A stretch of DNA of 17,614 bases from JAHCHG01 sp038246645 (GTDB lineage Bacteria; Acidobacteriota; Blastocatellia; Pyrinomonadales; Pyrinomonadaceae), in assembly GCA_038246645.1 (NCBI GenBank), contig JBBRVS010000109.1, positions 1 through 17,614 on the forward strand, given 5' to 3'. The position numbers and the translations under genes were made by a program. Shown one piece after another: positions 1 through 8,322 of this stretch (the stretch's first letter is position 1; each line of letters begins with the position of its first letter). The notes beneath the pieces are model-generated. The model saw only the letters and a program-made list of their open reading frames with translations. It was not told where the DNA came from and made no database searches.

Positions 1-311
1 AAGACACGAATATTTGCGTTTCGGCGGTTCATCCGGGCGGCATCAAAACCAATATCGCGCGAAATTCGCGGCTCGGCGAAAAAACGCCGGAAGAATATAA
101 ATCTCAGGGTGCGAATTTTTTTGACGAAGTCGCGCTGACCACGCCCGAAACCGCCGCCGAAGTTATTATCAGCGGAATAAAAAAAGAAAACACACGAATT
201 TTGATCGGCAAAGATGCAATCGCGATAAATTATATTCACAGACTTTTTCCGCGAAAATATCTGCGCGTTTTAGAAAAACTTTCGGGACACCGGTTGTCTT
301 TGAGAAAGTAA
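1..311 (+). CDS. Short-chain dehydrogenase/reductase, C-terminal part (5' end outside window)
   Basis: An open frame enters from the left edge (first whole codon at 3) and stops at TAA 309-311, giving about 102 residues. It starts DTNICVSAVHPGGIKTNIAR. The HPGG-x-x-T-N segment is the stretch that follows the catalytic Tyr-x-x-x-Lys in classical short-chain dehydrogenases and contacts the cofactor. The rest (FFDEVALTTPETAAEVIISG, then a basic tail RLFPRKYLRVLEKLSG) matches the C-terminal helices of SDRs that often act on lipid or aldehyde substrates. The Rossmann GxxxGxG motif and the catalytic residues lie upstream of the window, so substrate and cofactor cannot be judged. Assignment to the SDR superfamily is fairly safe; anything more precise would be a guess. 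Confidence 0.75.
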   Translation, partial: DTNICVSAVHPGGIKTNIARNSRLGEKTPEEYKSQGANFFDEVALTTPETAAEVIISGIKKENTRILIGKDAIAINYIHRLFPRKYLRVLEKLSGHRLSLRK

Positions 312-340
312 GTCTCAAAGCGTGAATTACAAAAAACAAT

Positions 341-440
341 TAACCACGGATGAACGCAGATGAAGACTGATTTATTATTTGATTATAAAAAAAATCAGCA
401 TCAAGAAATCATCCTTTTTTATCCGTGTTTATCTGTGGTA
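341..440. repeat. Intergenic hairpin with arms of about 10-bp direct repeats
   Basis: Arms at 341-365 and 415-440 are imperfect inverted copies. Each arm contains a repeated decamer-like word (CACGGATGAA / CGCAGATGAA on the left, the inverse on the right). Most arm differences would be G.U wobbles if the plus strand is transcribed. A nested perfect 7-bp pair, CTGATTT (367-373) with AAATCAG (392-398), lies inside. It sits between the dehydrogenase stop and the next gene and may act as a terminator or mRNA-stabilising structure; it looks like a dispersed repeat. Confidence 0.6.
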
Positions 441-505
441 AAAATTAAAGAATAGTTTTTTAAATTCTTTTGATAGAATGTTTCTATAATTTCAAACACA
501 AAAAT

Positions 506-934
506 ATGAAAAAAATAATTTACGCATCGTCGTTTTTAGCGATTTTGTTGCTGCTGATTCTTTCCGCTGCGGAAGTTTCGGCGCAGAAAAAGCAGCGGAT
601 TCCGCTCAAATGGTCGAAAGGCGAAGCCGGACGCGGCGTTGCCGGACAGGCGAAAGGCACGCTTCGCGGCGATCAATACATTGATTTTACGTTTCGCATC
701 AACGAAGGTCGCGCCGTTGACATCGGTTTAAGTCCAATGCCGGAAGACGCGCCTCTGACCTTTGATATTATTGATCCGAAAGGCAAAGTTATATTTCAAA
801 ATATCGGCGATTTTCTCGACGAACTAAACGAACCCGGAACTTATACGATCCGCGTTTATATGGTTAAAGAAAGTGCAGATGTGCGCCGTCCGGCAAAGGC
901 TTCCTGCACCGTAACGGTTTTTATGTATGTCTGA
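506..934 (+). CDS. Small secreted protein with PPC-like beta domain
   Basis: The protein has 142 residues from ATG 506. An upstream in-frame TTG at 470 would add 12 residues in front of a good signal peptide, so I chose the ATG. Residues 1 to about 27 (MKKIIYASSFLAILLLLILS, then AEVSA) are a signal peptide with likely cleavage before QKKQ. The mature part resembles the bacterial pre-peptidase C-terminal (PPC) beta-sandwich: a GTLRGDQYIDFTFRINEGRA strand pair, an FDIIDPKGKVIF core strand, and a closing GTYTIRVYMVKESA ... CTVTVFMYV. PPC domains usually ride on secreted enzymes; here the domain is alone, so the role is unknown (perhaps envelope-associated binding or stabilisation). No Shine-Dalgarno sequence is visible. 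It lies just upstream of a secreted peptidase in the same direction, separated by a hairpin. The fold call is by eye. Confidence 0.7.
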   Translation: MKKIIYASSFLAILLLLILSAAEVSAQKKQRIPLKWSKGEAGRGVAGQAKGTLRGDQYIDFTFRINEGRAVDIGLSPMPEDAPLTFDIIDPKGKVIFQNIGDFLDELNEPGTYTIRVYMVKESADVRRPAKASCTVTVFMYV

Positions 935-940
935 TAAATT

Positions 941-1010
941 AACCGCGAAATACGCGAAATACGCGAAAAATATTAAATAAATTTTAGCGTATTTAGCGTA
1001 TTTCGCGGTT
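941..1010. repeat. Intergenic hairpin with arms of 9-bp direct repeats
   Basis: Left arm 941-969 is AACCGCGAAA followed by repeats of the unit TACGCGAAA. Right arm 981-1010 is its inverse, built of TAGCGTATT-like units and ending in CGCGGTT. The outer 15 bp pair perfectly. It fills most of the gap between the PPC-like gene and the S9 peptidase gene and could attenuate or terminate transcription; there is no clear U-tract on one side only. Confidence 0.6.
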
Positions 1011-1034
1011 TAAAAAAATCTGAGAATCAAAATT

Positions 1035-3425
1035 ATGAAAAAAAATTCCTTTTTGCTATTCCTACTTTTCGCTTTATCTTTTAATCTTTTCGGGCAGTAT
1101 CAAAAACCGCCGAAGGAAATTCAGGATGTTTTAGATGCTCCGGCAACGCCGATCACTTCGGTTTCTCCGGCGCGTGATAAAATCGCGCTGCTCGAACCGC
1201 TGCGTTATCCGCCGGTTTCCGAGATGGCTGAACCGATGCTTCGGCTTGCCGGTTTGCGGATAAATCCGCGCACCAATGCCCAACATCGTCAACTTTATTT
1301 TGTTAAGCTGACGCTGAAAAACATTAATGACGGCAAGGAAATGCCCGTCGCGCTTCCCGCCGGCGCGAAAATTATTTCGCCGAATTGGAGCGCGGACGGA
1401 AAATATATCGCCGCGGGAAATGTTACACCGTCGGGCGTTGAACTCTGGATTATCGAAACTGCAACGGCAAAAGCCAAAAAGTTGAAAAATGTTCAGGTCA
1501 ATACGACTCTGGGCGGTTTCGATTGGATGCCCGATCAACTGTCTTTGATCGTCAATCTGGTGCCGAAAACACGCGGCGAGATGCCGTCTTACACGGATGT
1601 TGTGCCGAATTCGCCGAATATTCAAGAAACTGCCGGAAAAACCGGTGCGGTGATGACTTTTCAAGATACTTTGAGTTCGCCGAACGACGAAAAATTGTTT
1701 GAATATTTTACGGCTTCGCAGCTGGCGGTCGTCGGCGTTGACGGTAGTGTCAGAGAAATCGGACAAGCCGCAACTTTTGACACAATGGAAGTTTCGCCGG
1801 ACGGGAAATACATTTTAACTTCGAGAATACAAAGACCTTTTTCGTATCTTTACCCGTATTCGCGTTTTCCGACAACGGTTGAAATTTGGGATTTGAGCGG
1901 CAAATCCGTTAAAACCCTGACAAAAGTTCCGCTTCTGGACAATCTGCCGATTCAGGGCGTTCAGACCGAACCGCGCGGTCACGACTGGATTCCGACCGAG
2001 AATGCGACGCTTATTTGGGCGGAAGCACTCGACGGCGGCGACCCGCGCAAAAAGGTTACGCCGCGTGATAAATTGATGAAACTCGCCGCGCCTTTTTCGG
2101 CTGAGCCGGGCGAAATCGTCAAAACCGAACAACGCTATTCGGGCAGAATGTTCGGCGAAACGGGCGGAATGATGCTCTTTTACGATTTTGACCGCGACAC
2201 GCTGAAACGCCGGATTTTTATGATGGATTATCGCGGAAATTCAACACCGAAACTCATTTCAGAACTCAATATCCGCGACCGTTATAACGACATCGGTCAA
2301 CCCGTTACGAAAATCTTGGCAAACGGCAGAAATGTGATTTTGCAAAACGGCGACGAGATTTTCCTGACCGGCGCAGGCGCTTCGCCCGAAGGCGACCGAC
2401 CGTTTTTGCGGAAGATGAATCTAAGCACGCTGAAAACCGATGAAGTTTTCCGTTCGGGAACCGATGAATACGAGAGTTTTGTCGTGCTGACGAATGATAA
2501 CGGAACGCAGTTTATCACGCGCAAGGAAAGTCTCTCGACACCGCCGAATTTGGTTTTGAACGACACGGTCAAAAGAATCGCGCCGCGTCAAATCACGAAT
2601 TTTACCGATCCGACTCCGCAATTGCGCGGCATTACAAAGAAATTAGTAAAATATAAACGCGCCGACGGCGTTGATCTCTCGTTCACGCTTTATCTGCCGC
2701 CGAATTACAAGGAAGGAACGCGGCTTCCGACGGTCGTTTGGGCGTATCCGCAGAGTTTTACGGACGCTTCGACCGCCGGACAGGTTGCGGGTTCGACCAA
2801 TCGTTTTACGTCAATCGGCGGATATTCGCATCTTTATTTCGTTTTGCAGGGCTATGCGGTTTTAGACGAAACGGCGATGCCGGTCGTCGGTCCGCCGGAA
2901 ACGAAAAACGATACGTTCGTTAAACAAATCGTTGATGCCGCGCAAGCCGCGATTGATAAAGGCGTTGAAATGGGCGTGGTTGACCCGGAACGAGTCGGAG
3001 TCGGCGGACACAGTTACGGCGCGTTTATGACGGCAAATCTTTTGGCGCATTCGGATATTTTCCGCGCCGGAATCGCGCGTTCGGGCGCATATAACCGCAC
3101 ATTAACGCCGTTCGGTTTTCAGGACGAGCAACGCTCATTTTGGGAAGCAACGCGGATTTATACGGATGTTTCGCCGTTTTTCCACGCCAATAAGATCAAT
3201 GAACCCGTTTTGCTGATTCACGGTGAAGCCGACAACAATACGGGAACTTATCCGATTCAATCGGAAAGACTTTTCGCCGCGCTCAAAGGCAACGGCGGAA
3301 CGGCAAAACTCGTGATGCTGCCGCACGAATCGCACGGCTATGCGGGCAAGGAATCAATCGAACACACGCTTTTTGAACAAATCAGTTGGTTCGATAAATA
3401 TGTCAAAAACGCCAAGCCGCGTTAA
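1035..3425 (+). CDS. Secreted S9 family serine peptidase (glutamyl-endopeptidase-like)
   Basis: The 796-residue protein begins with a signal peptide (MKKNSFLLFLLFALSFNLFG, cleaved around residue 20-21), so it acts outside the cytoplasm. Residues of about 30-530 form the beta-propeller that gates the active site in prolyl-oligopeptidase relatives. The C-terminal part of about 260 residues is an alpha/beta hydrolase with a complete triad: Ser660 in GGHSYG, Asp733 in HGEADNNTG, and His767 in PHESHGYAG. The opening PPKEIQDVLDAPATP and the SVSPARDKIALLEPLRYPP stretch look like the S9D group, which contains plant chloroplast glutamyl endopeptidase, rather than prolyl oligopeptidase itself. Cleavage after Glu is therefore likely but inferred. 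Length is normal for the group. No Shine-Dalgarno sequence precedes the ATG. Its 3' end faces the minus-strand signalling gene across a long palindrome. Confidence 0.9.
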   Translation: MKKNSFLLFLLFALSFNLFGQYQKPPKEIQDVLDAPATPITSVSPARDKIALLEPLRYPPVSEMAEPMLRLAGLRINPRTNAQHRQLYFVKLTLKNINDGKEMPVALPAGAKIISPNWSADGKYIAAGNVTPSGVELWIIETATAKAKKLKNVQVNTTLGGFDWMPDQLSLIVNLVPKTRGEMPSYTDVVPNSPNIQETAGKTGAVMTFQDTLSSPNDEKLFEYFTASQLAVVGVDGSVREIGQAATFDTMEVSPDGKYILTSRIQRPFSYLYPYSRFPTTVEIWDLSGKSVKTLTKVPLLDNLPIQGVQTEPRGHDWIPTENATLIWAEALDGGDPRKKVTPRDKLMKLAAPFSAEPGEIVKTEQRYSGRMFGETGGMMLFYDFDRDTLKRRIFMMDYRGNSTPKLISELNIRDRYNDIGQPVTKILANGRNVILQNGDEIFLTGAGASPEGDRPFLRKMNLSTLKTDEVFRSGTDEYESFVVLTNDNGTQFITRKESLSTPPNLVLNDTVKRIAPRQITNFTDPTPQLRGITKKLVKYKRADGVDLSFTLYLPPNYKEGTRLPTVVWAYPQSFTDASTAGQVAGSTNRFTSIGGYSHLYFVLQGYAVLDETAMPVVGPPETKNDTFVKQIVDAAQAAIDKGVEMGVVDPERVGVGGHSYGAFMTANLLAHSDIFRAGIARSGAYNRTLTPFGFQDEQRSFWEATRIYTDVSPFFHANKINEPVLLIHGEADNNTGTYPIQSERLFAALKGNGGTAKLVMLPHESHGYAGKESIEHTLFEQISWFDKYVKNAKPR

Positions 3426-3438
3426 TGGTGTTGTTTTC

Positions 3439-3572
3439 GCCGGGAGCGAGAGTCAACTTGCCTGCCTGAGTCCGCAGGACGAAAAAGCGTTTGCATAAAA
3501 TCAAGTTTATTGCAATCAAAGACCTTTTCGCGCTATCGCGCTCATGCAGGCAAGTTGACTCTCGCTCCCGGC
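3439..3572. repeat. 134-bp palindromic element between convergent genes
   Basis: The arms 3439-3465 and 3546-3572 are a perfect 27-bp inverted repeat beginning GCCGGGAGCGAGAGTC. Pairing continues after one mismatch to 3470/3541 (32-bp arms). The roughly 70-bp centre has its own pairing: TTGCA-TAAA (3491-3499) with TTTATTGCAA (3506-3515), and CGAAAA (3480-3485) with TTTTCG (3525-3530). It lies 13 bp after the peptidase stop and 7 bp after the stop of the opposing gene. It could therefore serve as a bidirectional terminator, and it also has the form of a non-autonomous MITE-like element. No transposase is nearby. Confidence 0.8.
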
Positions 3573-3579
3573 TTTTCGG

Positions 3580-6500
3580 CTAATTATTTACATCTTCGTT
3601 TTTGGCGTGATTGAGAAAGGTGAACGGCACTTCTATCGAATTCATATTTATCAATAAACCTTTATTTAATAATTCGGCGGCAAGTACGGCATTGACGGGT
3701 TTGGAGTATAAATAACCTTGTCCGCGGCGGCAGCCGAGTGAACGAAGCTGCCATAATTGTTGCTCGTTTTCGATACCTTCGGCGGTAACTTCGATTTCCA
3801 GGTTTTGTCCGAGCAGCAGAATCGTCCGCACGATTGCCTCGCTTTTTACTTCCGAATCCATTTTTGAGATAAAACTCCGGTCAATTTTCAAGCGGTCAAA
3901 CGGGAATTGATGCAGATAGCTCAAAGATGAATAACCCGTGCCGAAATCGTCCGTGCTGAGGCTGATGCCGAGATTCTGCAGATCATCGAGAACTCCGCCG
4001 GCGATGTCGCTATGCTCCATCACCATACTTTCCGTAACTTCCAATTTTAAGAATTCCGGTTTGAGTTTCGTTTCCTTTAAAATTTTTCTTATCTGCGAAG
4101 TTAAAGCCGGGTGCATCAATTGTTTAGCGGAAAGATTTACGCTGATCGAGAGATTTTTTGCCGCCGGAATTTCTTTTTGCCAGATTTTTATCTGCCCGCA
4201 CGCTTCGCGCAAAATCCATTCGCCGATCGGAATAATCAAGCCGGTTTCTTCGGCGACGGAGATAAATTGATCGGGCATCACCAGACCGTGTTCGGGATGA
4301 TTCCAGCGAATCAAAGCTTCAAGTTCGCACAGCTGTCCGCTATCGAGTTCGACAATCGGCTGATAATAAACTTCAAATTCCTTTCGTTCGATGGCACGCC
4401 GCAGATCGTTTTCGAGCTGGAGAAGATTCATATTGCGGACGTGCATTTCGCGGTCGAAAATCTCATACCGCGCCTTTCCGGTTTCCTTTGCCTGATACAT
4501 CGCGGCATCGGCATCGCGCAAAACATCTTCGGGCGTTCGGCGGATTTCGTTGGAAATAATGATGCCGATGCTGGCTGAGGTGAAAACTTCGTAGTTTTCG
4601 AGCTTAAACGGCACGGATAAATTTTGCTGAATTCTTTCCGCCACGTGAACGGCATCGCTGTCTTCCTTGATCGAAAGCAAAATCGTAAATTCGTCGCCGC
4701 CGAGCCGCGCGATAACATCATCGGGGCGCACACATAGTTTGAGTTTTTCGGCAATTGTCACCAATAACTTATCGCCGACGGCGTGACCGAGACTGTCATT
4801 GATCACCTTGAAGCGGTCGAGGTCTAAAAACAAAACGGCAAAGCGGTAGTTTTTATCCAGTTCGGCGCGTTCGACCGCTAAACTCAAATCCTTCATAAAA
4901 TGAGTCCGGTTCGGCAGATTGGTCAGCGGATCGAACATTGCGCTTCGCTGCAATTGCTCCTCGGTTCGCTTGCGTTCGGTGATATTGCGGGCAATTCCCT
5001 GAACATTTACGGGTTTGTTATCTTTGTAAATCAGCCGCGTGCTTAATTCGAGCGTTACGCGCTCACCACTTTTGGTGATAATTTCCAGTTCGTAAGAGGT
5101 CGGCAGTTCGCCTTCGATTTTACTGTTAATCATTTGCCGCGCCTGTTCGAGGTATTCGGGGGCAACAACTTGTGAGATATTCATTTTCAAAGCTTCTTCG
5201 CGCGAATATCCCGTAATTGCTTCGCCGGTTCGATTAAGCGAGGTAAAATTCCCCAGAAGATCGTGCGTGTAGATCAAATCATTGGCGTTTTCAAACAAAT
5301 CACGAAAGCGTTCTTCGCTTAATTTCAAGGCTTCTTCGGCTTGGCGGCGTTCGGTAATGTCGCGGGCAATGCCCTGCACGGCAAAAGGTTTTCCGTCTTT
5401 ATAAACCAGGCGGCTGTTGATTTCCAGAAAAACTCTTCTGTTGTTTTTCCCGACGCATTCTATTTCATAAACCGATTCTTTTTCGCCCGCAATTTTTTTC
5501 GCCATCATTTCCCGCGCATATTCCACACTTTCGGGTGCGATTATTTGTCTGAAATTCAATGCCAGGGATTCTTCGTAAGTGTAGCCGAAAATACGTTCAC
5601 CGGCTCGATTTACCGAAATATAATTTCCTTCCAAGTCGTGAACATAAACCAGATCGTTGGCGTTTTCAAACAGTGTTCGATAGCGTTCTTCGCTTAGTTT
5701 CAGGGCTTCTTCCGCTTTCTTTCGTTCGGTAATGTCATAGACGATCGAATAAAAAAGTTTTCTGCCTTGAACTTCCAGCAAATTCGAGAAAATCTCGACA
5801 TCGCGCACTTCGCCCGAAGAGAGCAGATGCCTGGCAATAAAATAACTTTTCTGATCTTCGCGGGCATCTTCGATATTTCGGGAACTTTCTTCCGCCGAAG
5901 CTATATTTAATTCAGAGAGTTTTTTCGCTCTAAATTCTTCGGGCGTGTGACCGTAAAATTTGCAGGCGGCGGGATTGGCATTGACGATTTCCAGAGTTTC
6001 GGAATCAATAATCAGTTTGACTGATTGATTTCCCTCGAACATTTGCCGGTAGCGGGCTTCCGATTCGCGCAAGAGATTTTCGGTGCGTTTTTGTTCGGTG
6101 ATGTCAATCATCACGCCTTGCCAGATGATTCGTCTGCCGTCCGCGCTTTTAACAAATTTTCCCCGGTCGTGAATCCAGCAAATCTCGCCGTCTTTCTTGA
6201 TGATTCGATACTCATAATCGGTATTTTCATCATTTTTCATGGCGGTTGCGGTTTCCCGCAAGATTCGGTCAAGGTCTTCGGGATGCACGACAGTCATCCA
6301 AAAATCGCTCGTTTCGCGCCATTTTTCCAAAGGATACCCGAAATTTTCAAATACCGGACTGATATAAAGAGGCGCATACGGCGGTTCGGGTTCGACGGAG
6401 TAAAACATCACGGGCAGATTTTCGATCAGATTTTGATAACCGGCTTCATTTTTGGGTCCGGCATTATCACGGAGAATTTTAGAACATAAATCTTCCGGTT

Positions 6501-6852
6501 TTTTGGCACTGATTTCTTCTTTGACCAGGTAATTTATTGATGTTTTGTCTAACTTTTTCATCGCCGATTCTTTTCCGTCTGCATTAATCAAGACAATGAC
6601 ATTTGATGTTTGTTTTACCTTTTTGATTTCGCTTAATAATTCGGAGAAGCTTTTTTTTTCAAAACTGTAATTTACGATATAAAAATCATATTCGTCCGAC
6701 TGTAAGGCATTTAATGTTCGGGCGTAAGAATCCGTCAACTCGATATCAAAAAAATCGTGCTGAAATTCATTAAATAACCTTTGAATTTCGGGGCAATTCT
6801 TATTATCGGCAGTAAGTAAAACTTTTAATTGGAGGAGATTTCGATAATTCAT
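3580..6852 (-). CDS. Pseudo-receiver / PAS(x4) / GGDEF / EAL c-di-GMP signalling protein
   Basis: This is a 1090-residue soluble protein with no signal peptide or membrane segment. Order: residues 1-125, a receiver-like domain in which the phospho-acceptor site reads YDFYIVNYSF (Asn61 in place of Asp) while the later Lys (YLVK, 111) is kept; four PAS/PAC units at about 136-256, 260-378, 388-503 and 510-627, each ending in a DITE(R/Q)K-type linker; GGDEF at about 636-800 with intact GGDEF (718-722) and an upstream RxxD product-inhibition site (RPDD, 709-712); EAL at about 812-1065 with EAL at 845-847, SVNLSAKQL, LEVTES, DDFGTGYSS (968-976), Lys989 and AEGIE all present. Both the cyclase and the phosphodiesterase thus look competent on paper, so net output cannot be read from sequence. 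The C-terminal 20 residues lie past the EAL fold. The gene stands alone on the minus strand, divergent from gcvT. No strong Shine-Dalgarno sequence precedes the ATG. Confidence 0.93.
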   Translation of the reverse strand: MNYRNLLQLKVLLTADNKNCPEIQRLFNEFQHDFFDIELTDSYARTLNALQSDEYDFYIVNYSFEKKSFSELLSEIKKVKQTSNVIVLINADGKESAMKKLDKTSINYLVKEEISAKKPEDLCSKILRDNAGPKNEAGYQNLIENLPVMFYSVEPEPPYAPLYISPVFENFGYPLEKWRETSDFWMTVVHPEDLDRILRETATAMKNDENTDYEYRIIKKDGEICWIHDRGKFVKSADGRRIIWQGVMIDITEQKRTENLLRESEARYRQMFEGNQSVKLIIDSETLEIVNANPAACKFYGHTPEEFRAKKLSELNIASAEESSRNIEDAREDQKSYFIARHLLSSGEVRDVEIFSNLLEVQGRKLFYSIVYDITERKKAEEALKLSEERYRTLFENANDLVYVHDLEGNYISVNRAGERIFGYTYEESLALNFRQIIAPESVEYAREMMAKKIAGEKESVYEIECVGKNNRRVFLEINSRLVYKDGKPFAVQGIARDITERRQAEEALKLSEERFRDLFENANDLIYTHDLLGNFTSLNRTGEAITGYSREEALKMNISQVVAPEYLEQARQMINSKIEGELPTSYELEIITKSGERVTLELSTRLIYKDNKPVNVQGIARNITERKRTEEQLQRSAMFDPLTNLPNRTHFMKDLSLAVERAELDKNYRFAVLFLDLDRFKVINDSLGHAVGDKLLVTIAEKLKLCVRPDDVIARLGGDEFTILLSIKEDSDAVHVAERIQQNLSVPFKLENYEVFTSASIGIIISNEIRRTPEDVLRDADAAMYQAKETGKARYEIFDREMHVRNMNLLQLENDLRRAIERKEFEVYYQPIVELDSGQLCELEALIRWNHPEHGLVMPDQFISVAEETGLIIPIGEWILREACGQIKIWQKEIPAAKNLSISVNLSAKQLMHPALTSQIRKILKETKLKPEFLKLEVTESMVMEHSDIAGGVLDDLQNLGISLSTDDFGTGYSSLSYLHQFPFDRLKIDRSFISKMDSEVKSEAIVRTILLLGQNLEIEVTAEGIENEQQLWQLRSLGCRRGQGYLYSKPVNAVLAAELLNKGLLINMNSIEVPFTFLNHAKNEDVNN

Positions 6853-7202
6853 TTTCTTGGCACTTCGGTGAGCAAAGCGTTGACTTTTTTAATCTGATTA
6901 GGATTTGCCCGTGAGAAATAGGGTTTACAATATAGACGGTTAAATAAGGATACGAAATAAAACCTCATACATTATGCCAAATTATTTGTTTTTTTGCTAC
7001 ATTTTATTTCGGCTTTTTCGCTGTTTGAATTTAAGCATAAATGCAAATTGATTTGCTCGCCGAAAATTATTCAAAAACATTCATTGATTTTGAGGTCAGA
7101 TTAGCAGAGCGACATAAAGTAAAAAGATTTTCTAATCAACCCATTCTTGACGCTTGCAACTTTAGAGTGTTAGTTTTTTCTTAACGGTTATCGCAAAAAA
7201 TT
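6853..7202. other. Divergent intergenic region, no gene
   Basis: These 350 bp separate the minus-strand signalling gene from gcvT and should hold both promoters. I see no convincing ORF. TTGACG at 7147-7152 is a possible -35 for gcvT, but the sequence 17 bp on (TTAGTT) is a poor -10. A 10-bp inverted repeat, CGAAATAAAA (6953-6962) with TTTTATTTCG (7002-7011), has a 39-bp loop. No glycine-riboswitch core is visible. Confidence 0.6.
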
Positions 7203-8309
7203 ATGGAAGAATTAAAGAAAACTCCGCTTAATGAAGTTCATCGGAATTTAGGCGGCAAAATGGTTGACTTCGGCGGTTGGGATATGCCTGTTCAATATCC
7301 GGCGGGAGTGATCGAAGAACATCTCCGAACACGCAATGTTGCGGGTCTTTTCGACGTTTCGCATATGGGCGAAATCTTCGTTGAAGGCGAAGACGCGATT
7401 GCCTTCGTCAACCGTTTGACGACTAACGATGTCACAAAATTGGTTGACGGACAAGCGCATTATTCGGCTTTTACGCGCGAAGACGGAACGGTCGTTGACG
7501 ATCTGCTGGTTTACCGCTTTTTTCACGACAAACTTCTGCTCGTCGTCAATGCCGGAACAACCGAAAAAGATTGGGATTGGATAACTTCGCACAAAGGCGA
7601 CGAACGCATAACTTTGACCAACGCCAGCGCGGATTTTTGTCAGATCGCCGTGCAAGGACCGGCGGCGGTCGAAATCGCGCAAAAACTTACTAATACGGCA
7701 TTAGAGGAAATTAAATACTATCACTTCACGGTCGGCAATTTTGACGGCGTGGAAGCGATAATTTCCCGAACAGGCTACACGGGCGAAGACGGTTTCGAGA
7801 TCTATGCCGACAAGGAATTTGCCGTACAAATCTGGAATAAACTGCTCGAAACCGGAAATTACGGATTCGACAACGGTATTTTGCCATGCGGTCTGGCGGC
7901 GCGAAACACGCTGAGACTGGAATCGGCAATGTCGCTCTACGGACACGAAATTTCCGACGAAATCACGCCGCTTGAAGCTAATTTAGGTTGGATTTGCAAA
8001 TTGAAAACAGATTTCCTCGGGCGCGATTTTCTCGTCAAACAGAAAGAAGAAGGCTTAAAACGCCAGCTCGTCGGCTTTGAAATGAAAGATCGCGGAATCG
8101 CCCGCGATGATTATGAAGTTTATATCAATGATGAAAAAGTCGGTTACGTAACTTCGGGAAGTCCCGCGCCGTTTTTGAAAAAAAATATCGGTCTGGCTTT
8201 CGTCTCCACCGAGTTTGCAAACATCGGTCAAGAGATTAAAATTGATGTCAGAGGCAGAAAATTAGCGGCGGAAATTGTGCCGACACCGTTTTATAAAAGG
8301 AGTAAGTAA
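7203..8309 (+). CDS. gcvT: Glycine cleavage system T protein (aminomethyltransferase)
   Basis: The 368 residues are the normal length for GcvT, the cytosolic tetrahydrofolate-dependent enzyme that releases ammonia from the aminomethyl-lipoyl H protein and forms methylene-THF. Family signatures run in order: LGGKMVDFGGWDMPVQYPAG near the N-terminus, GLFDVSHMGEI (49-58), RLTTNDVTKL (71-80), EDGTVVDDLLVYR (93-105, with the conserved catalytic-region Asp), SRTGYTGEDGFEIY, and the C-terminal GYVTSGSPAPFLKKNIGLAF. It is the first gene of the locus, followed by the zinc-ribbon gene, gcvH and gcvPA on the same strand. The ATG lacks a Shine-Dalgarno sequence, as do most genes here outside the 10.4-14.7 kb stretch. 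No frameshift or missing motif is seen. Confidence 0.97.
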   Translation: MEELKKTPLNEVHRNLGGKMVDFGGWDMPVQYPAGVIEEHLRTRNVAGLFDVSHMGEIFVEGEDAIAFVNRLTTNDVTKLVDGQAHYSAFTREDGTVVDDLLVYRFFHDKLLLVVNAGTTEKDWDWITSHKGDERITLTNASADFCQIAVQGPAAVEIAQKLTNTALEEIKYYHFTVGNFDGVEAIISRTGYTGEDGFEIYADKEFAVQIWNKLLETGNYGFDNGILPCGLAARNTLRLESAMSLYGHEISDEITPLEANLGWICKLKTDFLGRDFLVKQKEEGLKRQLVGFEMKDRGIARDDYEVYINDEKVGYVTSGSPAPFLKKNIGLAFVSTEFANIGQEIKIDVRGRKLAAEIVPTPFYKRSK

Positions 8310-8322
8310 AAAAGCTGTCTTT

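Noticed and set aside
4111..4578. 155-codon plus-strand ORF inside the GGDEF/EAL gene
   Set aside because: Shadow of the minus-strand coding frame, whose domains are unambiguous; the translated product shows no family features.
6974..7051. Short hydrophobic ORF in the gcvT upstream region
   Set aside because: About 25 codons, no ribosome-binding site, AT-rich composition of the gap explains the hydrophobic residues; no independent support.
6853..7202. Glycine riboswitch before gcvT
   Set aside because: The conserved core sequences of the glycine riboswitch and a tandem-aptamer layout are not visible; only AT-rich sequence with a weak inverted repeat is present.
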